This document shows positions 24,202 to 36,634 of a stretch of DNA of 64,000 nucleotides, one piece after another; the stretch's first letter is position 1; each line of letters starts with the position of its first letter. The translations under genes were made by a program, and so were the position numbers. Source of the stretch: Thelephora terrestris (Eukaryota > Basidiomycota > Agaricomycetes > Thelephorales > Thelephoraceae); assembly GCA_015956445.1 (NCBI GenBank), contig WIUZ02000005.1, positions 1,860,001-1,924,000 of the forward strand, in the 5' to 3' direction. The notes beneath the pieces are model-generated. The model saw nothing but the letters and a program-made list of their open reading frames with translations. It had not been told where the DNA came from and made no database searches.

Positions 24202-25271
24202 ATGCAAGCTATTAAATGCAAGTCGCCCCACCTATTAACCACGCCCCCCACATTTTCCCCAGGCCTCTTTCAGTTCTGACTTTTCTTTGGCGTCTTGCGT
24301 GCCGTTTTCTTATCCACACAGGTGTTGTTGTTGGTGATGGTGCGGTCGGAAAGGCGAGTATATCCTCAGGCAATCGCGCATAATTTCCTCGAATCGCCAG
24401 CTCACCTCGGAACGTTTACAACCCTAGACCTGTCTTCTGATTTCCTATACTACGAATGCATTCCCCGTACGTCGCACTCTGGCCGTTCGTCATTCGTCCG
24501 ATACTCAGTCCATATTCACAGGGCGAATACATCCCGACCGGTACGCTTGGAATCAATTTAGAGGAAGGGTGGATCAATGCATCTTATGCCACGCCTTCCT
24601 AGTGTTTGACAACTACTCTGCAAATGTGATGGTCGACGGGAAGACTATTTCTCTTGGCCTTTGGGATACCGCTGGACAGGAAGATTATGATAGGCTCCGC
24701 CCACTCTCATACCCCCAGACCGACGTGTTCTTGATATGTTTCTCTCTCGTCAGTCCGCCAAGCTACGAGAACGTCCGGACTAAGGTTCGTTTTTCTCCGT
24801 TTCCGTGATTGGACCCCAGTTTTGAACGGTGTATCGCAGTGGCATCCCGAAATCTCGCATCATGCCCCCTGCACATCCATCGTGCTCGTGGGCACAAAAT
24901 TGGATCTCCGCGAAGACCCAAACACCATCGAGAAGCTGAGGGAAAGGTGGGCTGCACGCTCGTCTCCGATGTGTCATCTATCGATTACTGATGTAATGTG
25001 ATCTTCTGTGTCTGGTGTTTAGGCGCATGGCACCAATTCAGTATTCACAAGGCGTGGCAATGGCCAAGGACATTGGAGCCGTGAAGTATTTGGAATGTTC
25101 TGCCTTAACGCAGAAGGGGCTCAAGACCGTGTTCGACGAAGCTATTCGCGCAGTTTGTACGTGTCATTCTTCCCTCGCGGTGGGAAGATGTGCTCAGCCG
25201 CTTTCTTAGTGAACCCTCCCGTACGAGACAAGCCAACCCGCAAGGGTGGTAGCAAGTGCATCGTTGCATGA
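24202..25271 (+). CDS. RAC1: Rac-type Rho GTPase
   Basis: Small GTPase of the Rac/Cdc42 branch, controlling polarity, actin and NADPH oxidase in fungi. The spliced start MQAIKC leads into [10 protein letters not shown] (P-loop) and [13 protein letters not shown], then GEYIPT and [14 protein letters not shown] (switch I), [21 protein letters not shown] (switch II), [12 protein letters not shown] (the T-K-x-D base motif) and [18 protein letters not shown]. The tail is [16 protein letters not shown]: a polybasic region and a CaaX box CIVA. The dominant features are Rac-like. Two introns appear to use GC rather than GT donors: after AAAT (GCAAGT, about 24217) and after GGAAAG (GCGAGT, about 24356). 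Both are needed to keep the invariant KCVVVGDG and GKTCLL sequences in frame. The other introns are GT..AG. CaaX ending in Ala would predict farnesylation rather than the usual geranylgeranylation. Confidence 0.93.
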
Positions 25272-26884
25272 GAAGGATACCTTTTTGCTATATGTATTAG
25301 TCGTGCGGGGTATTCTTTGGCAACGTGTCTCATGATATTACAAGATTTACGGCCCCTGTTGATGACTTCTCTTCTCTTTCTCCACCTCTTCTCTCACCTT
25401 CGCGTTCGTCCCTCTGAATCACAGTAAACATACGTACTACTTTTACTTGTTCCTCTACCTTTCCTCGCTTTGTTCGGCAAGCGACGTGATGATGGTGTGA
25501 TGTGGGCATGATAGCTATAGTGGGTGTCGGTGGTTGTTTGGACGACCTTGTGTCTGCCGCTAAGCCTGAATTTGTTCCATAACTGGCGTAGCACCCTTCG
25601 GACATGCTGGCGTATCATGCGCCTTTGTTAGAAATCAGATACATCTACGGAGAATGGAGGTCTTCTTATTGTTTCCAGCTTTGAGGATTTCTGTCGTGGC
25701 TGGCTTGTAAGTTACTGGAGGGGGCACCTCCCAAACCACGGAGCGAAGGGATGTGGTCAGAGGACTCCATAAAGCCGAAGTCGTTCTCATCCGGAAAGGG
25801 AGACCACCAGCCTGGGGGCCACATAAAACACTCATCGGTTCTCGTAGAACAGGATAACAACAAGCAGCCAAGTCTCAGCAATCGAGAGTGAATCGCATGA
25901 CCTCCCTAGCGACAAGAGCAAACCCCGGAGGCTGTACCATCTACATGGCTTGGATGATGCCCAAGGTAATGGGGATCGCCTATTCACCAGGAAGGAAGAA
26001 CCGTGAGGCGGCACCGCACGTTAAGCATGATGATGCTTGTTCCCTTTATCGCTCTCGCCGGGCCCTAGAAATAGGTCTGGCCTCCGGGAATGCTGTGATC
26101 CCAGGGTCCCATCAGTACCTTGGACATATCCCCTGCGAGCATCGCAACTGGATCCTATTCAGTTTTGGCGGTCGGTTAAGGTTACTCGCATAGATACACC
26201 CAGCATGGCGATTGTATGAGACGATTGTATGGAGAACGCTGTGCGGTTAATTAGACTATTAGTACTTCTTCGCATGATCCAAAGCTCCAGCTGCGCAGCG
26301 CCGCCGAGCTCCTCGTCCGGACACTCACGCGTGGTGCGAATTTCCACAGCGCAACGGTCGACCCGTCAGAATCAATCCACATCGATCATTCCAGGAGATT
26401 CCCGACAGGCGTGATCCTTAGTTGGCGGCTGGCAACAACGGAGTAACCAAGTTAGGAAATTCAACAGTGATCCTTCCCATTCCACGCGTCACCGTGCCTG
26501 ATGCCGCTCGATTTTCTCTGGCGCCCAGCGGAGGCTAAGGTTGGCCGACCAGGCTCCTTCGACCGAAACTTCCACCTCGCCACCACGCTCACCGACACCC
26601 TCCCTCTTTTTAACCCACACTCTTTAACACAAACTCTCTTTTACAAGCGATCGTAACCACACACCGGTAGTTCGTAACAGTTGCATCAGCATCTGTTCCC
26701 AACAGATCCCAAGCGCTGCGGTACGGGCCAAAGTTTTGTACCCAGAAACATTTGCTCCTCTTGGTTATGCTCTTAGCGAGGACAAACCCCGCTCTAGATT
26801 GCTGAACACCATCTCGAGCAAATAATTGTACGCCACCCGCTTACCGCCTTCGTTGCTTGTGTTGAATGTGGATTGTTAGCAACC
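25272..26884. other. 1.6-kb gap without a supported gene
   Basis: This is the 3' flank of the Rac gene, the upstream region of the next gene and a middle stretch with several overlapping frames of 60-100 codons on both strands (25666-25881 minus, 25888-26193 plus). None has a recognisable domain, clear start or coherent introns. The middle part could be a decayed gene. The last 300 bp before 26885 are pyrimidine-rich and look like a promoter and leader. Confidence 0.4.
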
Positions 26885-29800
26885 ATGTCTGACCCACTGA
26901 AGTATGGGCCCGTTGAAACCCCCACCGGCTCGAGTTCAACTTCAAGGCATCGCCCTGGTGTCTCGATTACTACTATGGTATCTGGAATTGCAGATAGCAC
27001 CATCAGCTATGGGACTCTTCATTCTCAGCTTGGTCACTTTCCCCCACCTCCCAGCGAAGTACCAACGCCCACCACACCAAGATCTGCCGCCTTTCTCTTC
27101 CCCGTCGCCCCCTTGAAACTTACTCAAAGGGGCCCGCATCCTGATGCTCCAGGTGAATTCACCCAGCAGCCCCCATCACAACGCCCACCTATTCATCACC
27201 CCTCCGAAGAAGCTACCTTCCAGTATGGCACTCCACGACAGGTACGGCGGCAGCCGTCACTCACCACCTACGCCACCAACGGGACACTGGGCTCCTTATC
27301 CCCGTTCGACTGGCATGAAGGCTCTTCTAGCATTGACGTCGACCCGCCTGACGACCGGATGCTTCCAGCTTCATTCATTACTTCCCTCATCACCTCATCT
27401 GAACATGGAAGTCCCCGTTCCAACTCCGTTCCGATGTCTCCACCGCAAAATCCTGCTCAACTATTCAGCGGGGGAAACAACCCGGATGCGATGAGTTCAA
27501 TTTCCGATGCTACATATCCACCCCATAATTACCCTCCAACTTCATTGCCTAACAAGGCGATTCCCCCAGGTGCAGCATACTTAGAATCTTCGGGGCGTTC
27601 GGCGAAAACGAACTCCGTAGGAACGCGGACCTCGGACGCTGAACATTGCGGGCTGTCAGCGGGGAGCCATACCCCGTTCATCAACCCCGCGAACCAGTAC
27701 GAGCCTATCGAGGAGGACTCGATGGGTGAAATGTACGATCGAGGGGGGACACCGAAACACTCTTCAGGCCCCAATCATGGAAGGGGGTCTTCCGCAGGTC
27801 GTAGACAATCCCTCGTATCGACGCGGACGACCAAGAGCTTTGTCTCATCACTGATCTCCAAGCTTTCCCGCACGACGAGTAGGAAACAACCCGTATCGAA
27901 ACCCTTGCCCCCCGTGCCTTCCATTCCGAGCAACTTGCGGGACTCTGAATTTCGGAAATTTGAGGATTCGATGCCCTTACCGCAGCTCGCGAACCGTGCG
28001 CATGTCTTATCGAAGATGCTAGCGAGGGGCCGCAGACCGGATAGCGATTATTCTCCCTCAAATCCCACGCCAGTGGCACGGATGGAAGTCCATTGGAACG
28101 GTGTTTCCCAGACGCTGGGGACGCCAGGGTCAAGTTGGCCAACCATTCCAGAGGAATCATCTTTTGGGTATCGCGCAGGGGAGAAGTTGGCGACTTCGAA
28201 TCGACCGGTGGGCTTCTGGGATAGGCTGATAACGAAGTTTGGCAGAAAGAAGATCATCGTGACGCTCATCGTGATCGCGGCCCTCCTGATTATTCTCGCT
28301 GTGCTTCTTGGAGTTCTCCTCAGGGGGAAATCAAACCTTCCAACGTGTCCCGCTGGCAAAACAGGCACATATTGTGATATCGGTATGTTTGCTCCCTGAC
28401 CACCTGCCCCGTGGTGTGTCGACAACCCTACCCCCGCTGACTTGAGTGCCATCACTGTCCACTTGTAGCCGCGAGTTGTGTCTGCGTTGGTGGATCATCA
28501 AGCATGTGTGTTGCCCAAGGGTTGCTTGACATGCTTCCGGCAACAAACACGGCATTCACCACGAATTTCACCACTGAGGATGTGGTGGATTCACTGTTCT
28601 ACGCCATGGGTGCTCCACCAAATAACAACTGTGCATATCAGGCGATTCTCGTGGACACGGGTGCTAAACTTCGTGCTAGTGTCTTTCCTGTGCGGACGGC
28701 ATGGGCTCGATCTGCCCTTTTGTGGAATCTGATTCAGACCACGGACACTTCGTCGACCTCTTACATCCAGACGTTCCTCGAGAAGACCGATTTTGGAGCC
28801 TTGGGATCCGACAGCCCCATCAACAAGTCTGGTTACCAGATTTCGAGCAGCGGCTTTGTATTTGATTTTGCGGAGATGGCTGTCAGTTTCATGAACGTGT
28901 CATGGGTGAGCTATTCCCAGGTGTCCAGTGATGAAGCGTCGAGGGTTACGGGCAGCCTAAGTGGGGTGCTAGACATGGTGTATTCGAATGCTCTCGGTGA
29001 GTTTCAGTTTTTACGTTGCGCGGGATTGATTCTGAAGCGGGACTGCCCTCCGTAGCGGCATCTACGCAACATCAAACTGCATTAGCTAAATACTGGAAGT
29101 CTTCCTTGAGTCAGCAGCCAGGAGATCTTTCTAGATTCTTGGCCGTCATCGCCGCTTCGGAGATCATAATCCCCTTCGATGCTACAGCTTCAAGAGCTGG
29201 TCAGAATATTACAGATCTGATGCCGAACGCTACAAACCCCCTTTCATTCCCTCCCCCCCTCGCCTGTTACCCTGGCCTTGACACCTCCAGTATCACCCAG
29301 ATAAACCAGATCGAACAACAGATATTTGGCCTCCCTGCGGTTTCGACACAATCAAGTTTCGACCCGAGTTGTTTTGACACGCGGCCGGTGTATGGACGCC
29401 TGAACCTCCTTCAACTCAGGCTACCGTTCTATGATTCGACGAAGAACGCGTCTCTACAATGCGTTGCCCTCGGACGACCTGTCAACCCTCGTGCTGTACT
29501 ATATAGTGGGGAGTACTTGAGTCCGCTTACCAACCCGTCACCACCATCCTCGTCGACCGACTCATTCAACCCGAACCCGTTGCAATACGGGACGTTGAAT
29601 CACCTCAATCACGTTATCCTCCAATATTTAAAATCCATCCCTGACATCAACATCGCCATCGCCTTCGTCCAGTTCATATTATCCTCGGTTGCCACTCCTC
29701 CCGCTGTAAATTCTGCGCTGTATAATGCTTTGGACACGATCCCAACACTCGAGGTCGCTTTGTTTGGCACGATAGAGCCATCAGATGTATCTTTCGTTGG

Positions 29801-30086
29801 ATCTTCTTTCTCCACGCCCTCAGGCGGACTATTCTTTGGATCAGACCAGTCGTTGCAGGTCCGCCAATATGCGATCAATGTGACGGGCCAGGACGTCGTG
29901 TGGACGGAGCAGGCTGATTCACCCGAGGTGGTGAGAGACTCCTCTTTCAACGATCAGAACTTCAACAGCGTCTGGACTCCTGCGTTCAATTACCTGCATC
30001 TGAGCAGTGAAGGCCAACAAAACATTATCGTCAACGTCGGAAACGTAACGAGCGCGTTCGAAGCCTTGGGAAAGTTCGCTCCTTGA
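26885..30086 (+). CDS. Single-pass membrane protein, unknown fungal family
   Basis: Three exons encode just over 1,000 residues, starting MSDPLKYGPVETPTGSSSTS. The first 450 residues are disordered, Ser/Pro-rich and probably cytoplasmic. They end in a basic patch (WDRLITKFGRKK) before one membrane segment, IIVTLIVIAALLIILAVLLGVLL. After it comes a short Cys cluster (TCPAGKTGTYCD, then AASCVCVGGSSSMC) that looks like a broken EGF-like loop. A large outer domain with many N-glycosylation sequons (NFT, NKS, NVS, NIT, NAT, NVT) follows. The type II topology is inferred from the basic side and the sequons. The outer domain ends SSEGQQNIIVNVGNVTSAFEALGKFAP. No enzyme motif was recognised. A cell-surface or wall-associated function is likely but unproven. 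Confidence 0.82.
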
Positions 30087-31096
30087 TGGTGTTTCGTACA
30101 GGATCAGCGATCTGTTTCTTCGTTTGTTTTTTGTTTCACCAAATTTCTCGCGTTCCCGTTTGTTTGGTGCTCTGTCTCCATCATCTTTTGCAGATTTTCT
30201 GTGGCTGCTCACATGTACTTCCCTGCACTCACACAGACGCTGGTGTCCGCAATCGATTTGCTACTCATCATGGAACCGTATATAATCTTGGGCTTCTGCC
30301 CGGCTGACCCTGCTCCGTTCTTCCGTACATTCTTTTCCAATCGCATTCGTTCGGGTTTACAACTTCGTATAGTACATAGTCGCTTCCTAGGCAATTCTCA
30401 ATTCTTGGGTTCCTCTCATTCAACTCGCTCGCCTCATTGCCTTGAATCGTTGCTTGGATCTATCGCCTTCCAGATACCTTCAGTTCATGCGCAATGTCGC
30501 CACGCTGTGGAGCACACACTGCGGCGCTGGAGGCCGCGGCGACCAGGCTAAAGCGGCCGGCGATTCAACCCTGTAACAGCGCGGGCTTGGACGCCCTCGT
30601 TAACGGCATTACTTATGGGCGCTTGTCACCCATCAGACGTGTCCATCATGAGCTGTGCACACTGAGTGCTGAAGCTGAAGCTTGGCAACTGATGCTGTCG
30701 AGTTGTAGCGAAAGGGTTTTGATCACCCGCAATGAGACGAAAATCTAAAACGCGTACGGTTGAGAAAGGAATAGATACACACAGTACATACATCTGTCCG
30801 GATCGGATTTTGGTGATTTGTAACGCTCGCGCACATCGAGTCTCTGCCCCCTCTATCACTGGTCGCACACATTTGGAGCGAAAGACGACAACCGACCAAG
30901 GGTTTCGAGCAGACGCCAACCGGAAAACGCAACTCCACTTTACCCACAAGCGTCCGAGAAGGCGAACCCTGATCAGTGTTCAGCGCGGGCGCGCGCTCAT
31001 CCGCCCACCCACACACACAACAACGACGACACACAGACACACCCTGACGATTTATTTTCCTTTTGACCCAACCCCGCACCTCCGAACGAGTGAACG
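30087..31096. other. 1-kb gap without a supported gene
   Basis: It contains the 3' flank of the membrane-protein gene and the upstream region of the first Zn2Cys6 gene. A CA-rich stretch (around 31005-31050, CACACACAACAACGACGACA-like) sits just before the start codon. No exon was recognised. Confidence 0.45.
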
Positions 31097-34000
31097 ATGC
31101 CAAAATCGAGTAGCCCAAGCGGATCCCGAGATTCTGCGACTGGTCCTGCCCAGGGCACTTTGAAGCGGAATCAAGTGCGTATCTCTCTCCCCCCTTGCTT
31201 ACGTCGATCGACATGTAGCTCACAAGAATGTGATCCTTTCCTTCCTTTACTTCTTGCGCCCTTTACTTCGTCTAGGCGTGTCACCAATGTAGGAAGCGGA
31301 AACTGGTGAGAAACCTTTTTGTGGGCGCGGTGGTGTGAATGAGAACAAGATGAAGTGTGCTGACGATCCCTGGTCGGTGACCCCTACACAGAAATGGTGA
31401 GTGCTGTCGTAGCCTTCTCTGGTTGCTTTGTGTCGGGGTTCCCCCCCCTCCAGATCCACCATGCCCACTTTCGATTCCCGCCATTCGTTTGGGTCTTAGT
31501 TCCTCATTATACCAGCACCCCGGGGCAACTGGTTCCAGAAACCTTGACCGACCATTCTCTCGTCCGGGACCGTAACTTACGAGCTTTTGTTTCCCGATAG
31601 TGATGCCAAACGACCCTGCTCAACTTGCGTAAGGTCTCATAACCACGCTGTTGCGCATGCCGGTCCAGATGTTGTCTTGCCGCCTTTCCCGGATTGCACC
31701 TTTGACGAAGGTCAGTTTGCGCAAATACTTCTTAATCCTGCATCCTTGTTCATCTGCTCGGCTTTTCGCTAGTAAAAGATCCGGGCTTCTCGAGTAATGA
31801 CACCCCCAAAAGTAAATACGAAAAGTTGGAAAATAGGATCAGTGAGTCTCACCTGTTTTTTTTGGCGGTGGGTTTTGACGCTACTGGTTGTGGTACAGAT
31901 GAACTTGAATCCTTGTTGAGGCAAAAAGACGGCGAGTCAGCTATATCGAGTTCGCCTCCTTTGAGGACGCCATCGGGAAAACCTATGAGCGATGGCCACG
32001 ACATTCCTCTCCCCACAGGTACGCACAGTGGTCTTTCAGGGTATGGTTTGTTTTAACTTGGCTTACCGTCGAAAGTATCTGCAGACGAATTTGGGTTGTC
32101 TGCAGATATGATCTCAGGTAGCCTCGGGGCTGCTTCGCTTTTTAGTGAGAATGCCATGTTCGCCTCATCCACCGAGGCCCCACTTCCGCTCCATCCCATC
32201 GGACTTGGATTGTCTGATACGCCGTCGATGGCTGCGTACATCACTACGGGATCACCGGGGTCTGACACCAATAACTCACAACTTATTTGGAAACAATCGG
32301 CGAATTTACCTAATCCAGACCTGCTTAAACACCTGTACGAAATTTTCATTTTATATATATGACTGCGCAGTGATTTATGTTGCCATCGCAGGGTCGATGT
32401 CTTCTTTGCTTCTCACCCGCATGCAAACCGGCTTCTACATCGGCCCACGTTCCTTTTGTGAGTAAACATCTTCTCGCGACTTCTCCTCCACTGACACGAT
32501 CTTCAGCACTCTCTCACTACCGCAGACTCATCCGAAGTACCCTCGTGCCGCCCTGTTACACGCCATATGCGCAGTGGCTAGCGCTTACACACCTGCAGTC
32601 TCCAACCCTAGCCTACAGGGGACCCGAGGTAACAGAAATAGTTGGCTTCCAAGTCGCGCTCACGCTTGTCTGACCATTGCATCTAATGCACAGATGAGAT
32701 TTTTTCATCGAAGCGAAGAGGACCTTCAACTTTCGCAGAGGATCAAGCAAAGTTTGCTGCTGAGCAGATCGATCTATTGACCAACCTTGGGGAAAGTTTG
32801 TTGGAGTCGTTACAAGGTGTGTACAGACCGGACTCCATGATTGTTTGAGGTAGTGACCGTGGGTCCAAGCTTTGATTGTTCTGAGTTGGTTCTACTGGAT
32901 GCATGCCAGATGGGTCGAGGTAAGGCTACCTCTCGAATCTGCGCTTCGGCTTTGCGTTAAATGACAGTTCAGGTTTTCATCGCCACTGGCCGGGCCCTGC
33001 GCAGTTGCGTTCCGTTGGGGATCAGCATTTGTCCGCCGTTCCATTCAATTCAGCATTTATCGCGGTTCCCGTCTATTTTGCCGCTTGCAAACAGTGCGCT
33101 AGAAGATGAACTTAGGCGGAACGCGTTCTACTTTTGCTATCTGTTGGATAGGCAACAAGGTTTCGCGAATGGTTGGGCGATGGCTTTAGGTGAGTATTGA
33201 AAGTTTATTGCCACTACTTTAAAACTTATGCGAAAAAACGCAAGACGACATGGATATCGCCCAACTTCTCCCGTTGCGGGGAGACCAATTTGAGCAAGGG
33301 GTACTACTTCCAATCTAAATCACTTCTCAGCCGGGATGCTGACCATCCGCCAATGATAGATGCTGGTGTTAGAACAGGATAGACAATGGTTTCACGATCC
33401 GCACATCTTGTTCGCCCACCCCGACGGCCAGACTGATTCGTTCATTCTGATGGTCAAGGCCTCGATCATCCTCTCGAAGGTCAAGAATTTCAACCTCCGG
33501 TACAAGGCTCGGTACTTTGCGAAAGACTTGGACTACACCCCAACCGTCAAAGCACCGACGCAGTTGCCGAGTGAGGAAACGATGGACCCGAGGTCCTGCC
33601 CCGCGTTCATCGAGATAGATGACCTCGTTAGCAGATTCAGGGCCTCGTTCCCATCAGACTTGAGGCATCCGATCAACGGAAACCTTGTGGACGTAAACTT
33701 GTTTACGGCTTGCACGATTCCCCACATGTAGGTAATGTTTACTGGTAGACCAGTGCTCAATGCTCAGAGATGACGTTTTGACAGGGCCATGATTGTCCTG
33801 CATGAGCCCCACGCGGCTTTGCAGGCTGCCGGGTGTATTTCTGCGACAAACCTGTTGATTGCTGCAAGACAGATCCTTACGCTGATATACTCGATTTGGT
33901 CGACGAGTTTTGATTTGGCCCTGCTGGACGTGTTCATAAGCGTGCGATTCCTGTTTCCAAAAGTTGCATCCAAAGTTCTCACCCCCGCTTCTTTTGGGTC

Positions 34001-34356
34001 CTATAGTTCAGCTGGTACACGTGCGGGAGGATATTTGCAAAGTTCATCCAGGCCGCTTATGAGGCAAATCGGCCTGACCAGGTCGAGACCCTGAAAACCG
34101 AACTCCAGTCCGTCCTGTTCGCCTTGGGAAAGATGGGTGAAAGAATCCCGATAGCTTGTACGTCTCCCTGAATCCGACCTCGACTCGTTGATGTTCACGG
34201 GTGCATATTGCAGATCGGTATTACACCATGCTTTCGGCTGTTGCGTCACAAGTGATTAGGGAGACATCCCAAATTATCCCTGAGGAACCGATCCTCAACG
34301 ACGTCTTGTTCTACTCTAGCACGGTACCCATTCAACATAACGGCGGCACAAGGTAG
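31097..34356 (+). CDS. Zn2Cys6 transcription factor with fungal_trans domain (paralogue 1)
   Basis: Nuclear binuclear zinc-cluster regulator. It starts MPKSSSPSGSRDSATGPAQGTLKRNQ. The cluster ACHQCRKRKLKCDAKRPCSTC is assembled from three exons: 31276-31305, a 5-nt exon 31392-31396 (AAATG) and the exon from 31601. A short linker and leucine-rich dimerisation stretch (KYEKLENRINELESLLRQKD) follow. The middle homology region includes VDVFFASHPHANRLLHRPTF, ALLHAICAVASAYTP, ELRRNAFYFCYLLDRQQGFANGWAMAL and a later block DSFILMVKASIILSKVKNF. The stop is at 34354-34356. The gene is a close relative of the one at 38622-41578 in order, length and motif wording. Target genes are unknown. It lies directly upstream of prephenate dehydratase, which may be chance. 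Some of its dozen or so introns are approximate. Confidence 0.88.
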
Positions 34357-34935
34357 TCGCGAGCTTCTCCCTCAGCCGTCTCGTATCTTATTTACCTCCC
34401 TGGCCCGATCCTACTCCTCTTGCTATTTTTTGCCTTTTGCTATCGCTGAATGTTTCGCGTCTTTATTTAAATTAATGAGGTCCCATCTATAGCATTCCTA
34501 CGCTGTTTCCGATCCGTTGTCTGTAGTTATATAGAGAAAATTGTGACGCTAATATGTAGTTCCTCTCGACAAATTTGGTGAGTCGCCTGACGGATCCGGA
34601 ATTACTCTCACCAAGCAGACCACTGCGTAATACCACGGACGGCTACCGTTGCGTTGAACGTTGAACACTCTGGACGCTCGGGATGAAAGTAAGTAATTTG
34701 GGGTAAAAGTTGACGTACCTTTTCACCCGCAAGGGCCGCAATGCTCATCTTCGCTAAGCTTTCGGGGTAAATGTTACTGTATTATTAGCTCAACCAATCA
34801 AGTGTCAGCTTTTGTTCACCCGCTATTAGGTTTATAAACCGGAGCTTGCTGTGGCCGGTTTGAAAACGACAGGACCCTGACACCTGCGATCGCCTCATAT
34901 CAAGGGTGCTAACCATCGCTTTCCATAGACACGCC
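34357..34935. other. Intergenic upstream of PHA2
   Basis: This is the 3' flank of the first zinc-cluster gene and the promoter of PHA2. AT-rich patches occur near 34460-34560. A candidate TATA box is listed separately. No exon was seen. Confidence 0.45.
34833..34838 (+). promoter_or_regulatory. Candidate TATA box of PHA2
   Basis: TATAAA (within GGTTTATAAACCGG, itself a perfect palindrome) is about 100 bp before the ATG at 34936. The palindromic context could equally be a binding site. Motif and position are the only evidence. Confidence 0.4.
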
Positions 34936-36634
34936 ATGACTATCTTGTTAAATTCTGACTTCGCCTCTCATCGATCCTCGCCCGCGGTGGCGGAGTTGGC
35001 CTTCCTAGGTCCCAAGGGCACATATTCCCATCAGGTCAGCGACCCACATTAGACCTCCCAACCATTGAATTTAGCCGTTCTGAACTTGATGGCTGTTGTT
35101 CACGGTACAAACGATCTCCCCTTTCGGCGACCGTCGTCTCTCGCATTTGTCATGTGCTTCTTTAGGCCGCTTACGACAGGTTCGGGGAGGGTGTGCGATA
35201 CGTTGGGAGACCCACTATCACCGGTGAGTGCTTGGATGGGGTTTTTTTTCGAAGACGTGGGACTCACGAGAAGTTCTTTTTTCGCATCTACTTTCGCCTG
35301 TCTGCCGGGACTCCTGACGTCTGCCCGCTTTGATCAGACGTGTACGAATCTGTACGTTCGGGAGAATGCCCTGTAGGGCTCATCCCTCAAGAGAACTCGA
35401 TCCACGGAATCGTGATCGAGTCATACGACGCCCTCAGGGTACCAGACTTTGGGAGCAAGGTCTTTGTCCGGGGGGAAGTCACGATTAAGATCCAGCATTG
35501 TTTGATCACCCGGAAGGGAGTGGCGCTCCAGGACGTGAAACGGATACTCAGCCACGAGCAGGTTCGTACAAGTCTTAGTTCTGCGCGCGTATAACACGCG
35601 GCGTTCAATATCCGAACTGACTTCATTCCTTCACCTGTGTGTGTTCTTCGTTCTGCCTCCTTTCTCCTGTGTCCGCAAAACACTCTGCACTCAAAAAAAA
35701 TTCCTGGGGCTGTGTTGATTGATCGCTTGTCTCGGTCGTGTCCCCCTGTCGCATCGTTCGACTCCACTGCATGTTTGGCGGCAATCTCGGGGACCCGTCA
35801 CCAACCTCCCGTTATCTTCGCATCGAATCCGTTTTCTCCTCTTGGTGCACCCTTGCTCTGCTCCACAGGCGCTCGGACAGTGTGGTCGATTCATTAAGAG
35901 TCATCTGAAGGATGCGGTGCTTGTGAAGACACCCTCTACTGTGGCCGGAGTGGAAGCCATTTTGAATGACGAGCGGGAAGGCCGCTCGTCGGCGGCTATC
36001 GCCTCTAGCGTTTGCGAACGCTTGTTCGATGGCATCCAGGTGCTGCAGAAAGGTATTCAAGATCAAGCCTGTGAGTAGTGATCTTCTTTTTGCCTTTACA
36101 GTCTTCATGAACGACGCGGCTTATTCTCTCGATTTCCCAGCGAATTTCACGAGGTTCTACGTCCTCGCGCGGTCGGTCGATTGGCAACTTCCCTCAAATC
36201 CCACTTCTTTCAGCCCATGGTCATATGAAAGCCCGCGCAATAAGGGGCTCCTGCGGATTCGTGTATCCGAAACCTGTGATCCGTTGCCTGATTTCACACA
36301 CAGCCGTTCGCAGGTAACCCACGGGACAGGAGGGAGCGACCTGGCGAGCCTCTTGTCGGTATTGGGTCTACCAATCTGTCGGTTAGACCGGCGCCCTCTG
36401 CTCGGGGCGAAGACATTCACGAATCTGTATATTGTCGAAGTGGATGGCGGGGAACAATCTTTCGATTCTGCCGGTAGTTCTCCCATCGCTTCAGACATCG
36501 CAATGGGTCCTGACGGTTTGGGGCGGTGGGTCGGGGGTGCGACTGATCTAGAGATGTGGGCTTTGAGGTTACGAGAGGCTACGGGTAGAGTCGTGGAAGC
36601 TGGTGGTGATGCTGAAGTTCTAGGGTGCTGGTGA
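34936..36634 (+). CDS. PHA2: Prephenate dehydratase with ACT domain
   Basis: Converts prephenate to phenylpyruvate in phenylalanine synthesis. It starts MTILLNSDFASHRSSPAVAELAFLGPKGTYSHQ (34936). The catalytic PDT domain is spread over five exons: AAYDRFGEGV, CPVGLIPQENSIHGIVIESYDAL, VRGEVTIKIQHCLITRKG and SHEQ spliced to ALGQCGRFIKSHL. Then come TPSTVAGVEAIL and the signature NFTRFYVLAR. A C-terminal ACT regulatory domain follows (NKGLLRIRVSET, LASLLSVLGLPICRLDRRPLL, TNLYIVEVDG), expected to bind phenylalanine for feedback control. The intron at about 35562-35868 is near 300 nt, far longer than most here. The length is normal for fungal Pha2 with a slightly extended tail. Confidence 0.94.

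Noticed and set aside
25666-26193. Possible small genes on either strand in the Rac downstream gap
   Set aside because: Short, overlapping, with no domain, signal peptide or consistent exons; may be a decayed gene but cannot be shown.
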